Shown here one piece after another: positions 16,752 to 26,270 of a stretch of DNA of 64,000 nt (the stretch's first letter is position 1; the number at the start of each line of letters is the position of its first letter). Origin of the DNA: Sneathiella sp. HT1-7 (lineage in GTDB: Bacteria; Pseudomonadota; Alphaproteobacteria; Sneathiellales; Sneathiellaceae); NCBI RefSeq assembly GCF_020731145.1, contig NZ_JAJFZN010000002.1, positions 620,001 to 684,000 on the forward strand. Reading direction: 5' to 3'. The position numbers and the translations under genes were made by a program. The notes beneath the pieces are model-generated. The model was not told where the DNA came from, did no database searches, and was given only the letters and a program-made list of their open reading frames with translations.

Positions 16752-17906
16752 ATGACCATGACGCCAAACACTTTCGAAAATCGCTTTTTATGTGCCTCGC
16801 GCCTTCTGCTGGGGGGTGCCCTTCTGCTCGCTGTGTTGGCGGGCACTGCCTGCTCTACGGATAATACGGAAGAACAGGACGCGGCGGAATACCCGAATGT
16901 GAACAAGGTGCCGGAACAACCGGAAACCGTTGCGACATTGACGGAGGCAGAGGAAATCGAGGAAGGCTTGCGCGCCGACCGCGAGAATGCCCGCTATACC
17001 GATGAGACCCTGCGTGCCGATACTTCTTTGCAGCCGCCACTGGCCGCACCGCCGAAACCGGTGGTCGAGGAGGTCAAGACCGAGACTGTTACAGAAGTAA
17101 CGGAAACAGTGACAGCCGATGGTTCCGAGACGGTGAAAGAGACCGTCACGGAAGTTGTTGAAGAAAAGACGGTCGAGGCGGCGCCCGTCGTTGCTGCCGT
17201 GGCGCAAGAGGAAGTGACAGAAACCCCGTTGCCCGCGCCCTCAGTCGTTGATTCCGCACCGGAGACACCGGCGCCTGAACCCGCACCTATGCGTGAGCAA
17301 ATTATCAGCGGAGAGACAGCACCCAAACCCGCTATTGAAAGCGTGTTTGAGCAGCAGCTCGCAGCGTCCGGTGTCACACGTCTGCCAACCACGATGAGTT
17401 CCGATAGTTCTACTGCTACGTCAGCCTCATCTGTTGCGCCTGCCGTATCTTCGTCTTCAACTATCTCAGCCTCTTCCAGCGGATCGGTGACCCTGACCCC
17501 GCCGCTCAATGATGGCGGGCGCACCATTCCAAACTATGCGGCATCCGATGGCACGACGCCGATCGAGACGATTTATTTCGCGCAAGGCTCCCACCGGATC
17601 AACGGGTCGGACAAGGATAAACTCGACCGTATTGCACGCACACAGATGGCCGCGGGCGGCACGCTCAAAATTGTCGGTCATGCCTCCAGCCGGACGCGGC
17701 AGATGGCGGAAGAAAAGCATATGATCGTCAACCTGAATGTCTCGCAAGCGCGAGCATCGGCGATTGCGGAATATTTCATCAAGGCGGGGGTAGAACCCTC
17801 CAATCTGCTGGTTGAATCCGTCAGCGATACGGAACCCCGGATCGCCGAGCCGATGCCGAGTGCGGAAGCCGTGAACCGCCGCGCAGAAATCTTTCTTCTA
17901 AATTAA
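16752..17906 (+). CDS. Envelope protein with C-terminal OmpA-like domain
   Basis: A 384-residue protein starting at MTMTPNTFENRF. A hydrophobic signal segment ends at AGTACSTD, which resembles a lipobox though with Gly rather than Leu at -3. Residues ~35-260 are low-complexity Val/Glu/Thr/Pro/Ser sequence, probably an extended spacer. The last ~115 residues form an OmpA-family peptidoglycan-binding domain (IYFAQGSHRI, LKIVGHASS, VNRRAEI). It probably links the outer membrane to peptidoglycan. The exact start is uncertain, as the ribosome-binding site is weak. Confidence 0.8.
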   Translation: MTMTPNTFENRFLCASRLLLGGALLLAVLAGTACSTDNTEEQDAAEYPNVNKVPEQPETVATLTEAEEIEEGLRADRENARYTDETLRADTSLQPPLAAPPKPVVEEVKTETVTEVTETVTADGSETVKETVTEVVEEKTVEAAPVVAAVAQEEVTETPLPAPSVVDSAPETPAPEPAPMREQIISGETAPKPAIESVFEQQLAASGVTRLPTTMSSDSSTATSASSVAPAVSSSSTISASSSGSVTLTPPLNDGGRTIPNYAASDGTTPIETIYFAQGSHRINGSDKDKLDRIARTQMAAGGTLKIVGHASSRTRQMAEEKHMIVNLNVSQARASAIAEYFIKAGVEPSNLLVESVSDTEPRIAEPMPSAEAVNRRAEIFLLN

Positions 17907-18008
17907 CTAAAAGTCGTTTAAATACCCGCATAGAATTTAACTCAGGAACCCGGATCGCCGTCCACGCGCGCCGGGAACCGCATTATTACAACTAACTGGA
18001 AGAGGCCG

Positions 18009-19217
18009 ATGGACCCGGATTTTCACCGCATAAAACGCTTGCCACCCTATGTCTTCGAAGAAGTCAATCGGATGAAAGCAGCAGCGCGAGCGGCCGGAGA
18101 GGATATCATCGATCTTGGCATGGGTAATCCGGACAGCCCGACGCCGCAGCATATTGTTGATAAATTGGTGGAAACGGTCCGCGATGGCCGCACCCATCGG
18201 TATTCGACAAGCCGGGGCATCCCGGGCCTGCGCCGCGCCAACGCCGCCTATTATGCGCGCCGCTTCGATGTCGAGATTGACCCGGAGACGGAAACCATTG
18301 CAACACTGGGATCGAAGGAGGGGCTTGCTAACCTTGCCATGGCGATTACGACGCCGGGCGATGTGATCCTCTCGCCGAACCCGAGTTACCCGATCCACCC
18401 TTACGGCTTTATTATTGCGGGCGCTGTTGTTCGGCATTTTGAAGTCGGGCCGGGGATTGATTTCTTTGCGGGGCTGGAACGCGCCGTGCGCCATTGTATT
18501 CCGACGCCGACTTGCCTGATCCTGAATTTTCCGTCAAACCCGACGGCAATGACGGTCGATCTTGATTTCTATAAGGAAGTTGTGAAATTCGCCAAGGATC
18601 ACGAGATGTATATTCTCTCGGACCTGGCCTATGCGGAGATTTACTTCGGCGATGTGAAGCCGCCCTCGATCCTGCAGGTCGAAGGTGCGCGCGATATCGC
18701 GGTCGAGTTTACGTCTCTGTCTAAAACCTATTCCATGCCCGGTTGGCGCATGGGCTTCGCAACGGGCAACAAGCGTTTGATCGGCGCGCTGGCGCGGATC
18801 AAGTCCTATCTCGATTACGGCGCCTTTACACCCATTCAGGTGGCGGCGACGGCGGCGCTCAACGGCCCGCAGGACTGCGTCGAGGAATTCCGCCAGCTTT
18901 ATAAACATCGGCGTGATGTGCTGATCTCCGGCTTTGCTGCGGCTGGCTGGGACGTGCCCTCACCGGATGCGACCATGTTCGCCTGGGCACCAATACCGGA
19001 ACCCTTCAGGCATCTTGGCAGTCTTGAGTTTTCGAAGCTATTGTTGCAGGAAGCGCAGGTCGCTGTTGCCCCGGGACTTGGTTTTGGAGAGCATGGGGAC
19101 AGCTTTGTCCGTGTCGCCATGGTTGAGAATGAACAGCGGATCCGGCAGGCAAGCCGCAATATCAAGAAATTCATGTCCAATGCAGATGCGCATCTTGGAC
19201 GGAAAGAGGCTTCCTGA
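18009..19217 (+). CDS. Class I/II aminotransferase, AlaC-like
   Basis: A 402-residue PLP aminotransferase. The PLP lysine is in SLSKTYSMPGWRMGF, and LGMGNPDSPTP and LNFPSNPTA are family motifs. It resembles AlaC (YfdZ) glutamate-pyruvate aminotransferase and the LL-diaminopimelate aminotransferase branch. It lies 2 bases before hom, so a role in aspartate-family or alanine metabolism is likely. The precise amino donor and acceptor cannot be read from the sequence. Confidence 0.9.
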   Translation: MDPDFHRIKRLPPYVFEEVNRMKAAARAAGEDIIDLGMGNPDSPTPQHIVDKLVETVRDGRTHRYSTSRGIPGLRRANAAYYARRFDVEIDPETETIATLGSKEGLANLAMAITTPGDVILSPNPSYPIHPYGFIIAGAVVRHFEVGPGIDFFAGLERAVRHCIPTPTCLILNFPSNPTAMTVDLDFYKEVVKFAKDHEMYILSDLAYAEIYFGDVKPPSILQVEGARDIAVEFTSLSKTYSMPGWRMGFATGNKRLIGALARIKSYLDYGAFTPIQVAATAALNGPQDCVEEFRQLYKHRRDVLISGFAAAGWDVPSPDATMFAWAPIPEPFRHLGSLEFSKLLLQEAQVAVAPGLGFGEHGDSFVRVAMVENEQRIRQASRNIKKFMSNADAHLGRKEAS

Positions 19218-19219
19218 AA

Positions 19220-20512
19220 GTGAGTACCAACGTGAAAATAGGGATTGCCGGGCTGGGCACTGTCGGCGCGGGCGTATTAAAGATTATCCGGGAACATGGC
19301 GATCTGCTGGAGGCGCGCTCAGGCGCGCATCTGACTGTCACGGCCGTTTCCGGGCGCGATAAAACCAAAGACCGGGGCGTCTCCCTCGATGGGCTGACCT
19401 GGTATGATGATGCGCGGGCGCTCGCCGATGATCCCGAAGTGGATATCGTGCTGGAACTCATCGGCGGCAGTGATGGCGTGGCCAAGGACCTTTGTGTGAA
19501 GTCTCTCTTGAACGGCAAGCCGGTCGTCACCGCGAACAAGGCCCTGCTGGCCGAGCATGGCAACGCGCTTGCGAAGCTTGCCGAGGAACATAATGCCCAG
19601 CTCGCCTATGAGGCGGCAGTCGCCGGCGGCATTCCAATCGTCAAGGCACTCCGCGAGGGGTTGGCGGGCAACGCGATCTCCCGGGTTTATGGCATTCTCA
19701 ACGGCACCTGCAACTACATCCTGACTGAGATGGAAGAGACGGGCGGAGAATTCGATGCGATCCTGAAAGATGCGCAGGATCTTGGTTATGCCGAGGCCGA
19801 CCCCGGTTTTGATATTGATGGCGTCGATGCGGCGCATAAGCTTGCCATTCTGACCAGCGTTGCCTTTGGCACGCCTGTCGATTTCGCCAGTGTCTATATC
19901 GAGGGGATTAGAAATGTCACCGCCGCCGATATCAAAGCTGCGAGTGAGCTTGGGTATCGCATCAAGCTTCTTGGCGTTGCCCGGCGGACAGATGCGGGAA
20001 TCGAGCAGCGGGTGCATCCCTGCATGGTCCGCCGTGATACCACCATCGCCAATGTAAATGGTGTCTTTAACGCGGTCGTCGTTGATGGTGATTTCGTCGA
20101 TGAGACGTCTTACGTCGGGCGCGGCGCAGGCGAGGGGCCAACAGCCTCCGCTGTGGTTGCCGATATCGTCGATATCGCGCTGGGCCGTCATACGCCGACT
20201 TTTGGTATTCCGGTCGAGAAGATGACGGATATCCCGAAAGTTCCTGTCGCGGACCATGTGGGCGCCTATTATGTCTGCCTGACGGTCTATGACCAGCCGG
20301 GCGTCATCGCCGATGTCTCGGCGGTATTCCGTGATGAGAATATTTCCATCGAGAGCCTGTTACAGCGCGGCCGCTCTAAACAGGAGGCGGTTTCCGTTAT
20401 CCTTGTCACCCATGAGGTGCAGGAGGCGGCACTGCTGCGCGCCCTTGGAAAAATCGAAAAATTCACCCATAGTGTGGCGAAACCGCGTATGATTCGCATC
20501 GTCTCGCTTTAA
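19220..20512 (+). CDS. hom: Homoserine dehydrogenase
   Basis: A 430-residue monofunctional enzyme starting at GTG. It reduces aspartate semialdehyde to homoserine, feeding methionine and threonine synthesis. GIAGLGTVGAG is the NAD(P) loop, VVTANKALLA and YGILNGTCNYIL are catalytic-domain motifs, and residues ~350-425 form an ACT regulatory domain, presumably for threonine feedback. It starts 2 bases after the aminotransferase and is followed 38 bases later by glpX. It supplies the precursor used by metY at the left end of the window. Confidence 0.97.
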   Translation: MSTNVKIGIAGLGTVGAGVLKIIREHGDLLEARSGAHLTVTAVSGRDKTKDRGVSLDGLTWYDDARALADDPEVDIVLELIGGSDGVAKDLCVKSLLNGKPVVTANKALLAEHGNALAKLAEEHNAQLAYEAAVAGGIPIVKALREGLAGNAISRVYGILNGTCNYILTEMEETGGEFDAILKDAQDLGYAEADPGFDIDGVDAAHKLAILTSVAFGTPVDFASVYIEGIRNVTAADIKAASELGYRIKLLGVARRTDAGIEQRVHPCMVRRDTTIANVNGVFNAVVVDGDFVDETSYVGRGAGEGPTASAVVADIVDIALGRHTPTFGIPVEKMTDIPKVPVADHVGAYYVCLTVYDQPGVIADVSAVFRDENISIESLLQRGRSKQEAVSVILVTHEVQEAALLRALGKIEKFTHSVAKPRMIRIVSL

Positions 20513-20550
20513 AAAACAGTAAGCTTTATTAAAGTAATGGAAGAGAAAAC

Positions 20551-21510
20551 ATGACTAAATCCTCGAAGCTGGATAGAAATCTCACTCTGGAAATTGTTCG
20601 TGTGACAGAAGCCGCCGCACGCGCCGCCTGTAACCTCGTGGGTCTCGGCGATGAGAAGGCCGCTGATCAGGCCGCTGTTGATGCCATGCGCACCGCGCTG
20701 AATTTACTCAATATCGATGGCACGATCGTCATCGGCGAGGGCGAGCGGGACGAAGCACCGATGCTTTATATCGGCGAAAAGGTCGGCACAGGCAAAGGCC
20801 CGAAGATCGACATTGCGCTCGATCCGCTGGAAGGCACGACATTGACCGCGAAGGGCGGGCCGAATGCGCTTGCCGTGATCGCGTTTGCTGAATCCGGTAA
20901 ATTCCTGAATGCGCCGGACACCTATATGGAAAAGATCGCCGTTGGCGGCGGGTACCCGGACGGGATTATCGATATTAACAAGGGGGCGGGTGAGAATCTC
21001 CGCGCGATCGCGAAAGCAAAGGGCGTGCCGGTCAGTCAGACCATGGCGTGCGTTCTTGATCGGCCGCGCCATGCGGAGATCATCGCCGATATTCGCAAAA
21101 CCGGTGCCCGTATCCAGCTTATCTCTGACGGTGACGTTGCCGGCGTGATGGCAACGGCAAACCCCGATACAGGTATCGACATGTATATCGGTACGGGCGG
21201 GGCACCGGAAGGTGTTCTGGCTGCTGCGGCGCTTCGTTGTATCGGCGGGCAGATGCAGGGACGGCTTGTCTTCCGCAATGATGACGAGAAAGCACGCGCC
21301 GCAAAATGGGGCATTACTGACCTAAACCGCGTCTATAACCTTGAAGAACTTGCCGCCGGGGAAGTCATCTTCGCCGCGTCAGGTGTCACTGACGGTTCCA
21401 TGCTGAAGGGTGTGCGCCAGAAAGGCGACCGGGTCTATACGGAAACCATCGTGATGCGGTCCTATTCCGGCACTGTGCGCTATATCCGGGGCGATCACAA
21501 AGCCAAATAA
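20551..21510 (+). CDS. glpX: Class II fructose-1,6-bisphosphatase
   Basis: A 319-residue GlpX. It hydrolyses fructose-1,6-bisphosphate to fructose-6-phosphate in gluconeogenesis, with a divalent metal. The metal and phosphate motifs IGEGERDEAPM and ALDPLEGTTLTA are intact, as is the C-terminal FAASGVTDGSMLKGV. It lies between hom and recJ, a conserved order in several alphaproteobacterial lineages. Confidence 0.96.
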   Translation: MTKSSKLDRNLTLEIVRVTEAAARAACNLVGLGDEKAADQAAVDAMRTALNLLNIDGTIVIGEGERDEAPMLYIGEKVGTGKGPKIDIALDPLEGTTLTAKGGPNALAVIAFAESGKFLNAPDTYMEKIAVGGGYPDGIIDINKGAGENLRAIAKAKGVPVSQTMACVLDRPRHAEIIADIRKTGARIQLISDGDVAGVMATANPDTGIDMYIGTGGAPEGVLAAAALRCIGGQMQGRLVFRNDDEKARAAKWGITDLNRVYNLEELAAGEVIFAASGVTDGSMLKGVRQKGDRVYTETIVMRSYSGTVRYIRGDHKAK

Positions 21511-21523
21511 CGGGATCTGATTG

Positions 21524-23311
21524 ATGGACGCGCCCCAAGCGCCGGCCTTTCTGGATGTTGAAAATTCGCTGACAGCCCGGCGCTGGCGGTTGCGTTCTGA
21601 AAATGAGCGTCTCGGCCTTGCCATTGCGCAACGTCTTGATGTGCCGGAAATCGTCGGTCGCGTCATGGCCGGGCGCGGTGTTCCGCTGGAGGAGGCGGAA
21701 CAGTACCTCACGCCGCAGCTTCGCCATTTGCTGCCTGATCCGTCCAGCTTTAAGGATATGGATACGGGCGCGATGCGCATTGCCGCCGCCATCGAGGCGG
21801 GGGAGCGAATTGCCGTCTTTGGCGATTATGACGTGGATGGCGCAACGTCTTCGGGACTGCTCAAGCGATTCTTTAATGCCATCCGGCAACCCCTTGATAT
21901 TTATATACCCGACCGCATGAAAGAGGGTTATGGCCCGAATGCGGCGGCAATGGATACGCTGAAGGCGCGGGGAATTGATCTGATCGTTACGGTTGATTGC
22001 GGGATCGTCTCCTTCGATGTGCTGGCCCATGCGAAAGAGATCGGGTTGGAGGTGATTGTTGTTGATCATCATCAGGCGGAAACACGCCTGCCCGAGGCGG
22101 TGGCCGTCATCAACCCCAAGCGCCATGACGAGAGCCAGAACTATACCTATCTCGCCGCTGTGGGGGTAACTTTCCTGCTGGTGGTCGCCATCAACCGCGC
22201 GCTGCGCAAGGCGGGCTGGTATAGTGAGTCCCGGCCGGAGCCGGACCCGCGTCATTGGCTTGATCTGGTGGCACTCGGCACTGTCTGTGATGTGGTGCCG
22301 TTGATCGGGCTTAATCGTGCGTTTGTTGCGCAAGGGCTGAAAGTCATGGCGCGGCGGGGCAATGCGGGTCTTGCGGCGCTTGCCGATGTGGCGGGCCTTG
22401 ACGAGACGCCGGGTACCTATCACGCTGGTTTTCTGCTGGGGCCGCGGGTCAATGCAGGCGGTCGCGTCGGTCGCCCTGAATATGGCCCGGAGCTTCTCTC
22501 CAGCGACAGCCCGGAAAAATGCCGGGAACTGGCGGGTTATCTCGATCGTTATAACAAGGAACGCAAAGAGATTGAGGCCGGGGTGCAGGCGGAAGCCATG
22601 CTGATGGTGGAGAAAAGCGATCTCAAGAATGATTCGGTAATTGTCGTCGCAGGGGAGGGATGGCATCCGGGTGTAATCGGCATCGTCGCTAGCCGCATTA
22701 AGGACGCCTATCAGCGTCCGGCGGTGGTTATCGCCCTGGAAGGCGGCACCGGAAAAGGCTCCGGCCGTTCTGTTCCCGGTGTGGATATGGGCGCGGCTGT
22801 GGGCGCCGCTCGGCATAAGGAACTGATCATCGCGGGCGGTGGCCATATGATGGCGGCGGGGTTGACCCTCGCGACCGACCGGATCGATGAGTTTCGCGCC
22901 TTTCTCAATGACCGGCTCGCAAAAGATGTGAGCGAGGCGGCAAAGACGGCCAGCCTCGGTCTGGACGGCGCGCTGTCGGTGGATGGTGCAACAACGGAGC
23001 TGATCTCGCTAATGGATCAGGCGGGTCCTTACGGGGCGGGCAACCCGGAGCCGAGATTCGCGCTGCCCAACGTTCGACTGGTCCAGGCCAGCATTGTCGG
23101 CGAAAATCATGTGCGCTGTATCCTCACCGGTACGGCCGGGCGCGGGCGTCTGGCAGGGATAGCCTTCCGCGCACTGGAGACGCCGCTTGGTGATGCGCTA
23201 CTGGGCCATAACGGCGGTAGTTTTCATATTGCCGGGCATCTGAGAAAGAACAGTTGGCAGGGAAAAGTCTCCGCACAGCTGATGATCGAGGACGCCTTTC
23301 GCCTTGCATAG
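21524..23311 (+). CDS. recJ: Single-stranded-DNA-specific 5'-3' exonuclease RecJ
   Basis: A 595-residue RecJ starting at MDAPQAPAF. It degrades single-stranded DNA during recombination and repair. DHH-family motifs are present: FGDYDVDGATS, TVDCGI, VVDHHQ. The DHHA1 part is GGHMMAAGLTL, and the C-terminal OB-like domain follows (GAGNPEPRFALPNVRL). It is 13 bases after glpX and ends shortly before the tRNA-Glu pair. Confidence 0.97.
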   Translation: MDAPQAPAFLDVENSLTARRWRLRSENERLGLAIAQRLDVPEIVGRVMAGRGVPLEEAEQYLTPQLRHLLPDPSSFKDMDTGAMRIAAAIEAGERIAVFGDYDVDGATSSGLLKRFFNAIRQPLDIYIPDRMKEGYGPNAAAMDTLKARGIDLIVTVDCGIVSFDVLAHAKEIGLEVIVVDHHQAETRLPEAVAVINPKRHDESQNYTYLAAVGVTFLLVVAINRALRKAGWYSESRPEPDPRHWLDLVALGTVCDVVPLIGLNRAFVAQGLKVMARRGNAGLAALADVAGLDETPGTYHAGFLLGPRVNAGGRVGRPEYGPELLSSDSPEKCRELAGYLDRYNKERKEIEAGVQAEAMLMVEKSDLKNDSVIVVAGEGWHPGVIGIVASRIKDAYQRPAVVIALEGGTGKGSGRSVPGVDMGAAVGAARHKELIIAGGGHMMAAGLTLATDRIDEFRAFLNDRLAKDVSEAAKTASLGLDGALSVDGATTELISLMDQAGPYGAGNPEPRFALPNVRLVQASIVGENHVRCILTGTAGRGRLAGIAFRALETPLGDALLGHNGGSFHIAGHLRKNSWQGKVSAQLMIEDAFRLA

Positions 23312-23403
23312 GCAACAGAAGTACTGAATTTGAGATATTTCACATTTTTTACTTGATATGTGGGGATAGAATAGGTAAATCCTGCCCCTGCGACAGGATA
23401 TAT

Positions 23404-23478
23404 GTCCCCTTCGTCTATCGGTTAGGACGCCAGATTTTCATTCTGGAAAGAGGAGTTCGATTCTCCTAGGGGATACCA
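23404..23478 (+). tRNA. tRNA-Glu (anticodon TTC)
   Basis: A full cloverleaf with an encoded CCA. The anticodon arm is CCAGA-TTTTCAT-TCTGG with TTC at 23437-23439. The acceptor stem closes with a G-U pair at 1-72 and the discriminator base is A. Confidence 0.97.
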
Positions 23479-23506
23479 TCCTGATACCGGTGCCATTTCT
23501 CGATGC

Positions 23507-23581
23507 GTCCCCTTCGTCTATCGGTTAGGACGCCAGATTCTCATTCTGGAAAGAGGAGTTCGATTCTCCTAGGGGATACCA
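23507..23581 (+). tRNA. tRNA-Glu (anticodon CTC)
   Basis: By direct comparison it is identical to the preceding tRNA-Glu except for one base: the wobble position is C rather than T, giving CTC at 23540-23542. The two genes are 28 bases apart and are probably transcribed together. Confidence 0.97.
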
Positions 23582-23682
23582 CCGGCGATTACTGGCTGTG
23601 TTCCCATCTCTTTCAATTTCCATCTCTTTCCCCTACATATATCCATGACGATTGCCGTAATGCCTAGCGACGGGAGAATTTT

Positions 23683-23985
23683 ATGAATTTGCGCCTTTGT
23701 TTTGAGAATAAAGCCGGAGTGAATATCGACGAAGCCGCCGTCTTTCGCCATTACGCGGAGAATTACCTGAGCGGGTTCGATGTGAAATGGGCGGGCACGA
23801 TCAGTATTCCCCACCATGATACAAACACCAACCCGATGGAACCGCTCTGGCAGTATGTGATTGAGGATGCGAGCCAGGCTGCCCGCGATTACCTCGTCGA
23901 ATATCTGGATCGCAACCCGATGGCCGGCTATTTCGTGCATGTGTATGAGGTCAATAGCGGCGACGGCGACCGGAAAATCAACTAA
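23683..23985 (+). CDS. Hypothetical protein after the tRNA-Glu pair
   Basis: A 100-residue soluble protein with no recognised domain. Base composition matches the genome and the sequence looks like a compact alpha/beta fold (FRHYAENYLSGFDVKWAG, QYVIEDASQAARDYLVEYL). A GGGAGAA ribosome-binding site precedes the ATG. It is convergent with the pentapeptide-repeat gene. The function is unknown. Confidence 0.65.
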   Translation: MNLRLCFENKAGVNIDEAAVFRHYAENYLSGFDVKWAGTISIPHHDTNTNPMEPLWQYVIEDASQAARDYLVEYLDRNPMAGYFVHVYEVNSGDGDRKIN

Positions 23986-24016
23986 GTCGATCACTGATCG
24001 GAAGAAGGGCTGAGCC

Positions 24017-25294
24017 TCAGGCGCTGACTTTGGTGTCGAAATGGGCGTCTTCCAGATCTGCGCCGTCGAAAATGGCGCCGTTCAGTTTTGCGCCTTTGAA
24101 ATTCGCGTCGATCAGATTGGCGTCGGTCATATCCGCGCCTTCAAGGTCCGCACCGGCAAAGCTCGCCGCAGAGAGGTTGGCGGGCCATTTTTTGCCCAAT
24201 GGCTCCCCGTTCGGGCCCTTAAGGTCCACCGCGGTGAGAATGGCGCCTTTCATCTTGGCATTCTTGAGGTTGGAGCGGGAGAGATTGACCCCCTCCATCA
24301 TCGCATCGGTGAGGTCCACTTCCTCCATGATGCATTGGGACAAATCGCTCATCACGGCCTGTGCGCCACGAAGGTTGGTACCCTTTAGGTTGGCGCCCTT
24401 CATCGTTGCGCCGCTCATGGCGCAGCCGGAAAGATCCATGCCCGAGAGGTCCATGCCAGAGAGATCAGCACGCTCGCCCTTCAGGCCATTTGTCTCCACC
24501 CAGAGGAAATGTGTTTTCAATAGCGCCTGCAGGTTCGGTGGGAGCGGGGTTGATTCTTCCTGCTCCGGAACCAGATGCGCGGCGACCGCCTTGGATTTGG
24601 AGAAATCGACATTTTCCGTTTTTGCCCCGTCGAGTTTCACATTCTCGAAATTACATCCTTCGACTTTGGCACCCGTGAGATCAACATTGGAAAGATCAGC
24701 GCCGGCAAGATCGGCATTTGTCAGATCGCAGCCCGCCATATCGGAGCCCATAAAGCCCGTGCCATGCAGATCCGCGTTGGAAAGGTTGGCCCCGCGCAGC
24801 TGGGAGAAAGCGAAATTCGCATTCCCGAGCGCCGCGCCAGAAAGGTTGGCGCCGTTCAGGTTGGCTTTTTCCGCGACAACTTTTTCCATTTCGGCATTGG
24901 ATAGATCGCTTGCGGGGAAGGTGACCGTCTCGCCACCCGACAGGATGAGGGAACCACCCCGGAAGTCTGCTTCCTGCAGGTTCGCGCCATTGAGTTTCGC
25001 GCCCTTCAGCTCTGCGCCGCGCAAATCCGCGCGGATAAGAAGGCTGTCGCGCAAATCAGCTTTGGTCAGGTCGGCGGCATACAGATCGGCGGAGATAAGA
25101 TTGGCACCGCGAAAGATGCTCCGCGAGAGTTTGCAACCCGACAGGCAGGATTTCTGAAGCTTTGCCCCGGCGAAATTCGCCCCGGTGAAGTCGGCATGTT
25201 TGAAGTTTGCTTGGGCGCCTTTTTTAGGATTCACCAGCCATTTTCCGTGCTCGGCTAGCATTCCCATTATATCTTGCGGCGTCATTGATGTCAT
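24017..25294 (-). CDS. Pentapeptide-repeat protein
   Basis: A 425-residue protein composed almost wholly of pentapeptide repeats of the A(D/N)LXX type, from about residue 27 to the end, with a break around 240-270. The repeats should fold into a right-handed four-sided beta-helix. No signal peptide is present. Some members (Qnr, MfpA) mimic DNA and protect gyrase, but most are uncharacterised and nothing here indicates such a role. It is a single gene. Confidence 0.9.
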   Translation of the reverse strand: MTSMTPQDIMGMLAEHGKWLVNPKKGAQANFKHADFTGANFAGAKLQKSCLSGCKLSRSIFRGANLISADLYAADLTKADLRDSLLIRADLRGAELKGAKLNGANLQEADFRGGSLILSGGETVTFPASDLSNAEMEKVVAEKANLNGANLSGAALGNANFAFSQLRGANLSNADLHGTGFMGSDMAGCDLTNADLAGADLSNVDLTGAKVEGCNFENVKLDGAKTENVDFSKSKAVAAHLVPEQEESTPLPPNLQALLKTHFLWVETNGLKGERADLSGMDLSGMDLSGCAMSGATMKGANLKGTNLRGAQAVMSDLSQCIMEEVDLTDAMMEGVNLSRSNLKNAKMKGAILTAVDLKGPNGEPLGKKWPANLSAASFAGADLEGADMTDANLIDANFKGAKLNGAIFDGADLEDAHFDTKVSA

Positions 25295-25466
25295 GCGGTA
25301 CTCTCTTTGCCGGAACCTTGTCTTGGTTTTGATAAGACTAGATTAACATTTATCTCACATACTTCGGGGCAGTAAATAACTGCTATCTGATTTTATAAAC
25401 AGACAAGGTTAACAGTTAGTTGCTATCTGCCGTTAATTGATGAAACAACGCCGAGGACGAGAAGAA

Positions 25467-25724
25467 ATGTTTGAAGTTACCCAGGAACAGGTTGATGCGT
25501 TGGAAGTTTGGGTGCGGAACCGTCGCGAAGCCTATTTGCGCATGGGATTTCATTTGGCGGCAAATTCGGGCGCAAGCGCGCTGGTCGACTTCTCGGTCGA
25601 TGGCGGCCTCAACTCGGACGACCTGAAAAAATCAATTTTCGATTTGCGTAAAGAATATGAACTGGCGGAAATGTTTCATAAAGACGCCAAGCAAGTGCTC
25701 CATGCCGGACGTCAGGGCGGCTAA
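25467..25724 (+). CDS. Small hypothetical protein
   Basis: An 85-residue protein starting at MFEVTQEQVDALEVW, with GAGGA about 12 bases upstream; an ATG at 25440 would add nine residues. It is probably helical (LKKSIFDLRKEYELAEMFHKDA). I do not recognise a family. The upstream region has two 9-base direct repeats 40 bases apart. Confidence 0.6.
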   Translation: MFEVTQEQVDALEVWVRNRREAYLRMGFHLAANSGASALVDFSVDGGLNSDDLKKSIFDLRKEYELAEMFHKDAKQVLHAGRQGG

Positions 25725-25738
25725 AACTCCGGCTGAGA

Positions 25739-26077
25739 TTAACTAACCACGTAGAACTGTGCCCGGCGCTTTCTCGCCACCAGATTGGCGATCTGCCGGA
25801 TCAGGGCCTGTTCTTTTTCTTCCGAAAATTCAAACTTGATCCCGACTCCGTCCTCCATCTGGCGGACGATGCGTGCCGGGATGAGGCCAATATTCTCAAT
25901 CTCGACGCTGATTTCTGTCGCGTCCGGCAGGCGCATGTCCATCTGCAATCCGGCCCCGCCAAGAGAAATATTCAGGATGCGCGCAGGCAGGCGGCCACCG
26001 ACATGGGCAACCTCTGTTTCCCCGGCCATCACAATGCGGCGATGCGCGCGGCGGTTCTCTGCTGTGGTCGTCGTCAT
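25739..26077 (-). CDS. PilZ domain protein
   Basis: A 112-residue single PilZ domain, the c-di-GMP-binding fold. The arginine-rich motif is NRRAHRR near residue 8, and the second motif is NISLGGAGLQ in place of DxSxxG; Asn at the first position is common. It may act as a stand-alone c-di-GMP effector. It is convergent with the small gene at 25467-25724. Confidence 0.83.
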   Translation of the reverse strand: MTTTTAENRRAHRRIVMAGETEVAHVGGRLPARILNISLGGAGLQMDMRLPDATEISVEIENIGLIPARIVRQMEDGVGIKFEFSEEKEQALIRQIANLVARKRRAQFYVVS

Positions 26078-26270
26078 CTTTGCTCCTGAGGGTGAGGGCT
26101 GGCGTTACCGGCTCCGTCGGTGTTAAAGACGCAGTCTGGTGAAGATTGGTTAAGAAGTCGTTTGCAATGCCCATAAATCGCCATAAACTGGCGTTAGGAG
26201 GTCATCTATTAACCTTTCGTTCACCCTCTCGCTTTATTCTTGGTGGGTCATTAACAGGAAAGGGTCCGTC

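Noticed and set aside
21386..22846. Minus-strand frame of almost 490 codons opposite recJ
   Set aside because: Arg/His-rich antisense composition; RecJ motifs on the plus strand are intact.
23404..23581. Tandem 75-base repeats considered as the start of a CRISPR array or mobile element ends
   Set aside because: They fold as tRNA-Glu genes, only two copies exist, and the spacing is only 28 bases.
24030..25157. Long plus-strand frame opposite the pentapeptide-repeat gene, rich in Ser/Ala/Pro repeats
   Set aside because: The pattern is the complement of the pentapeptide repeats and has no independent start signal.
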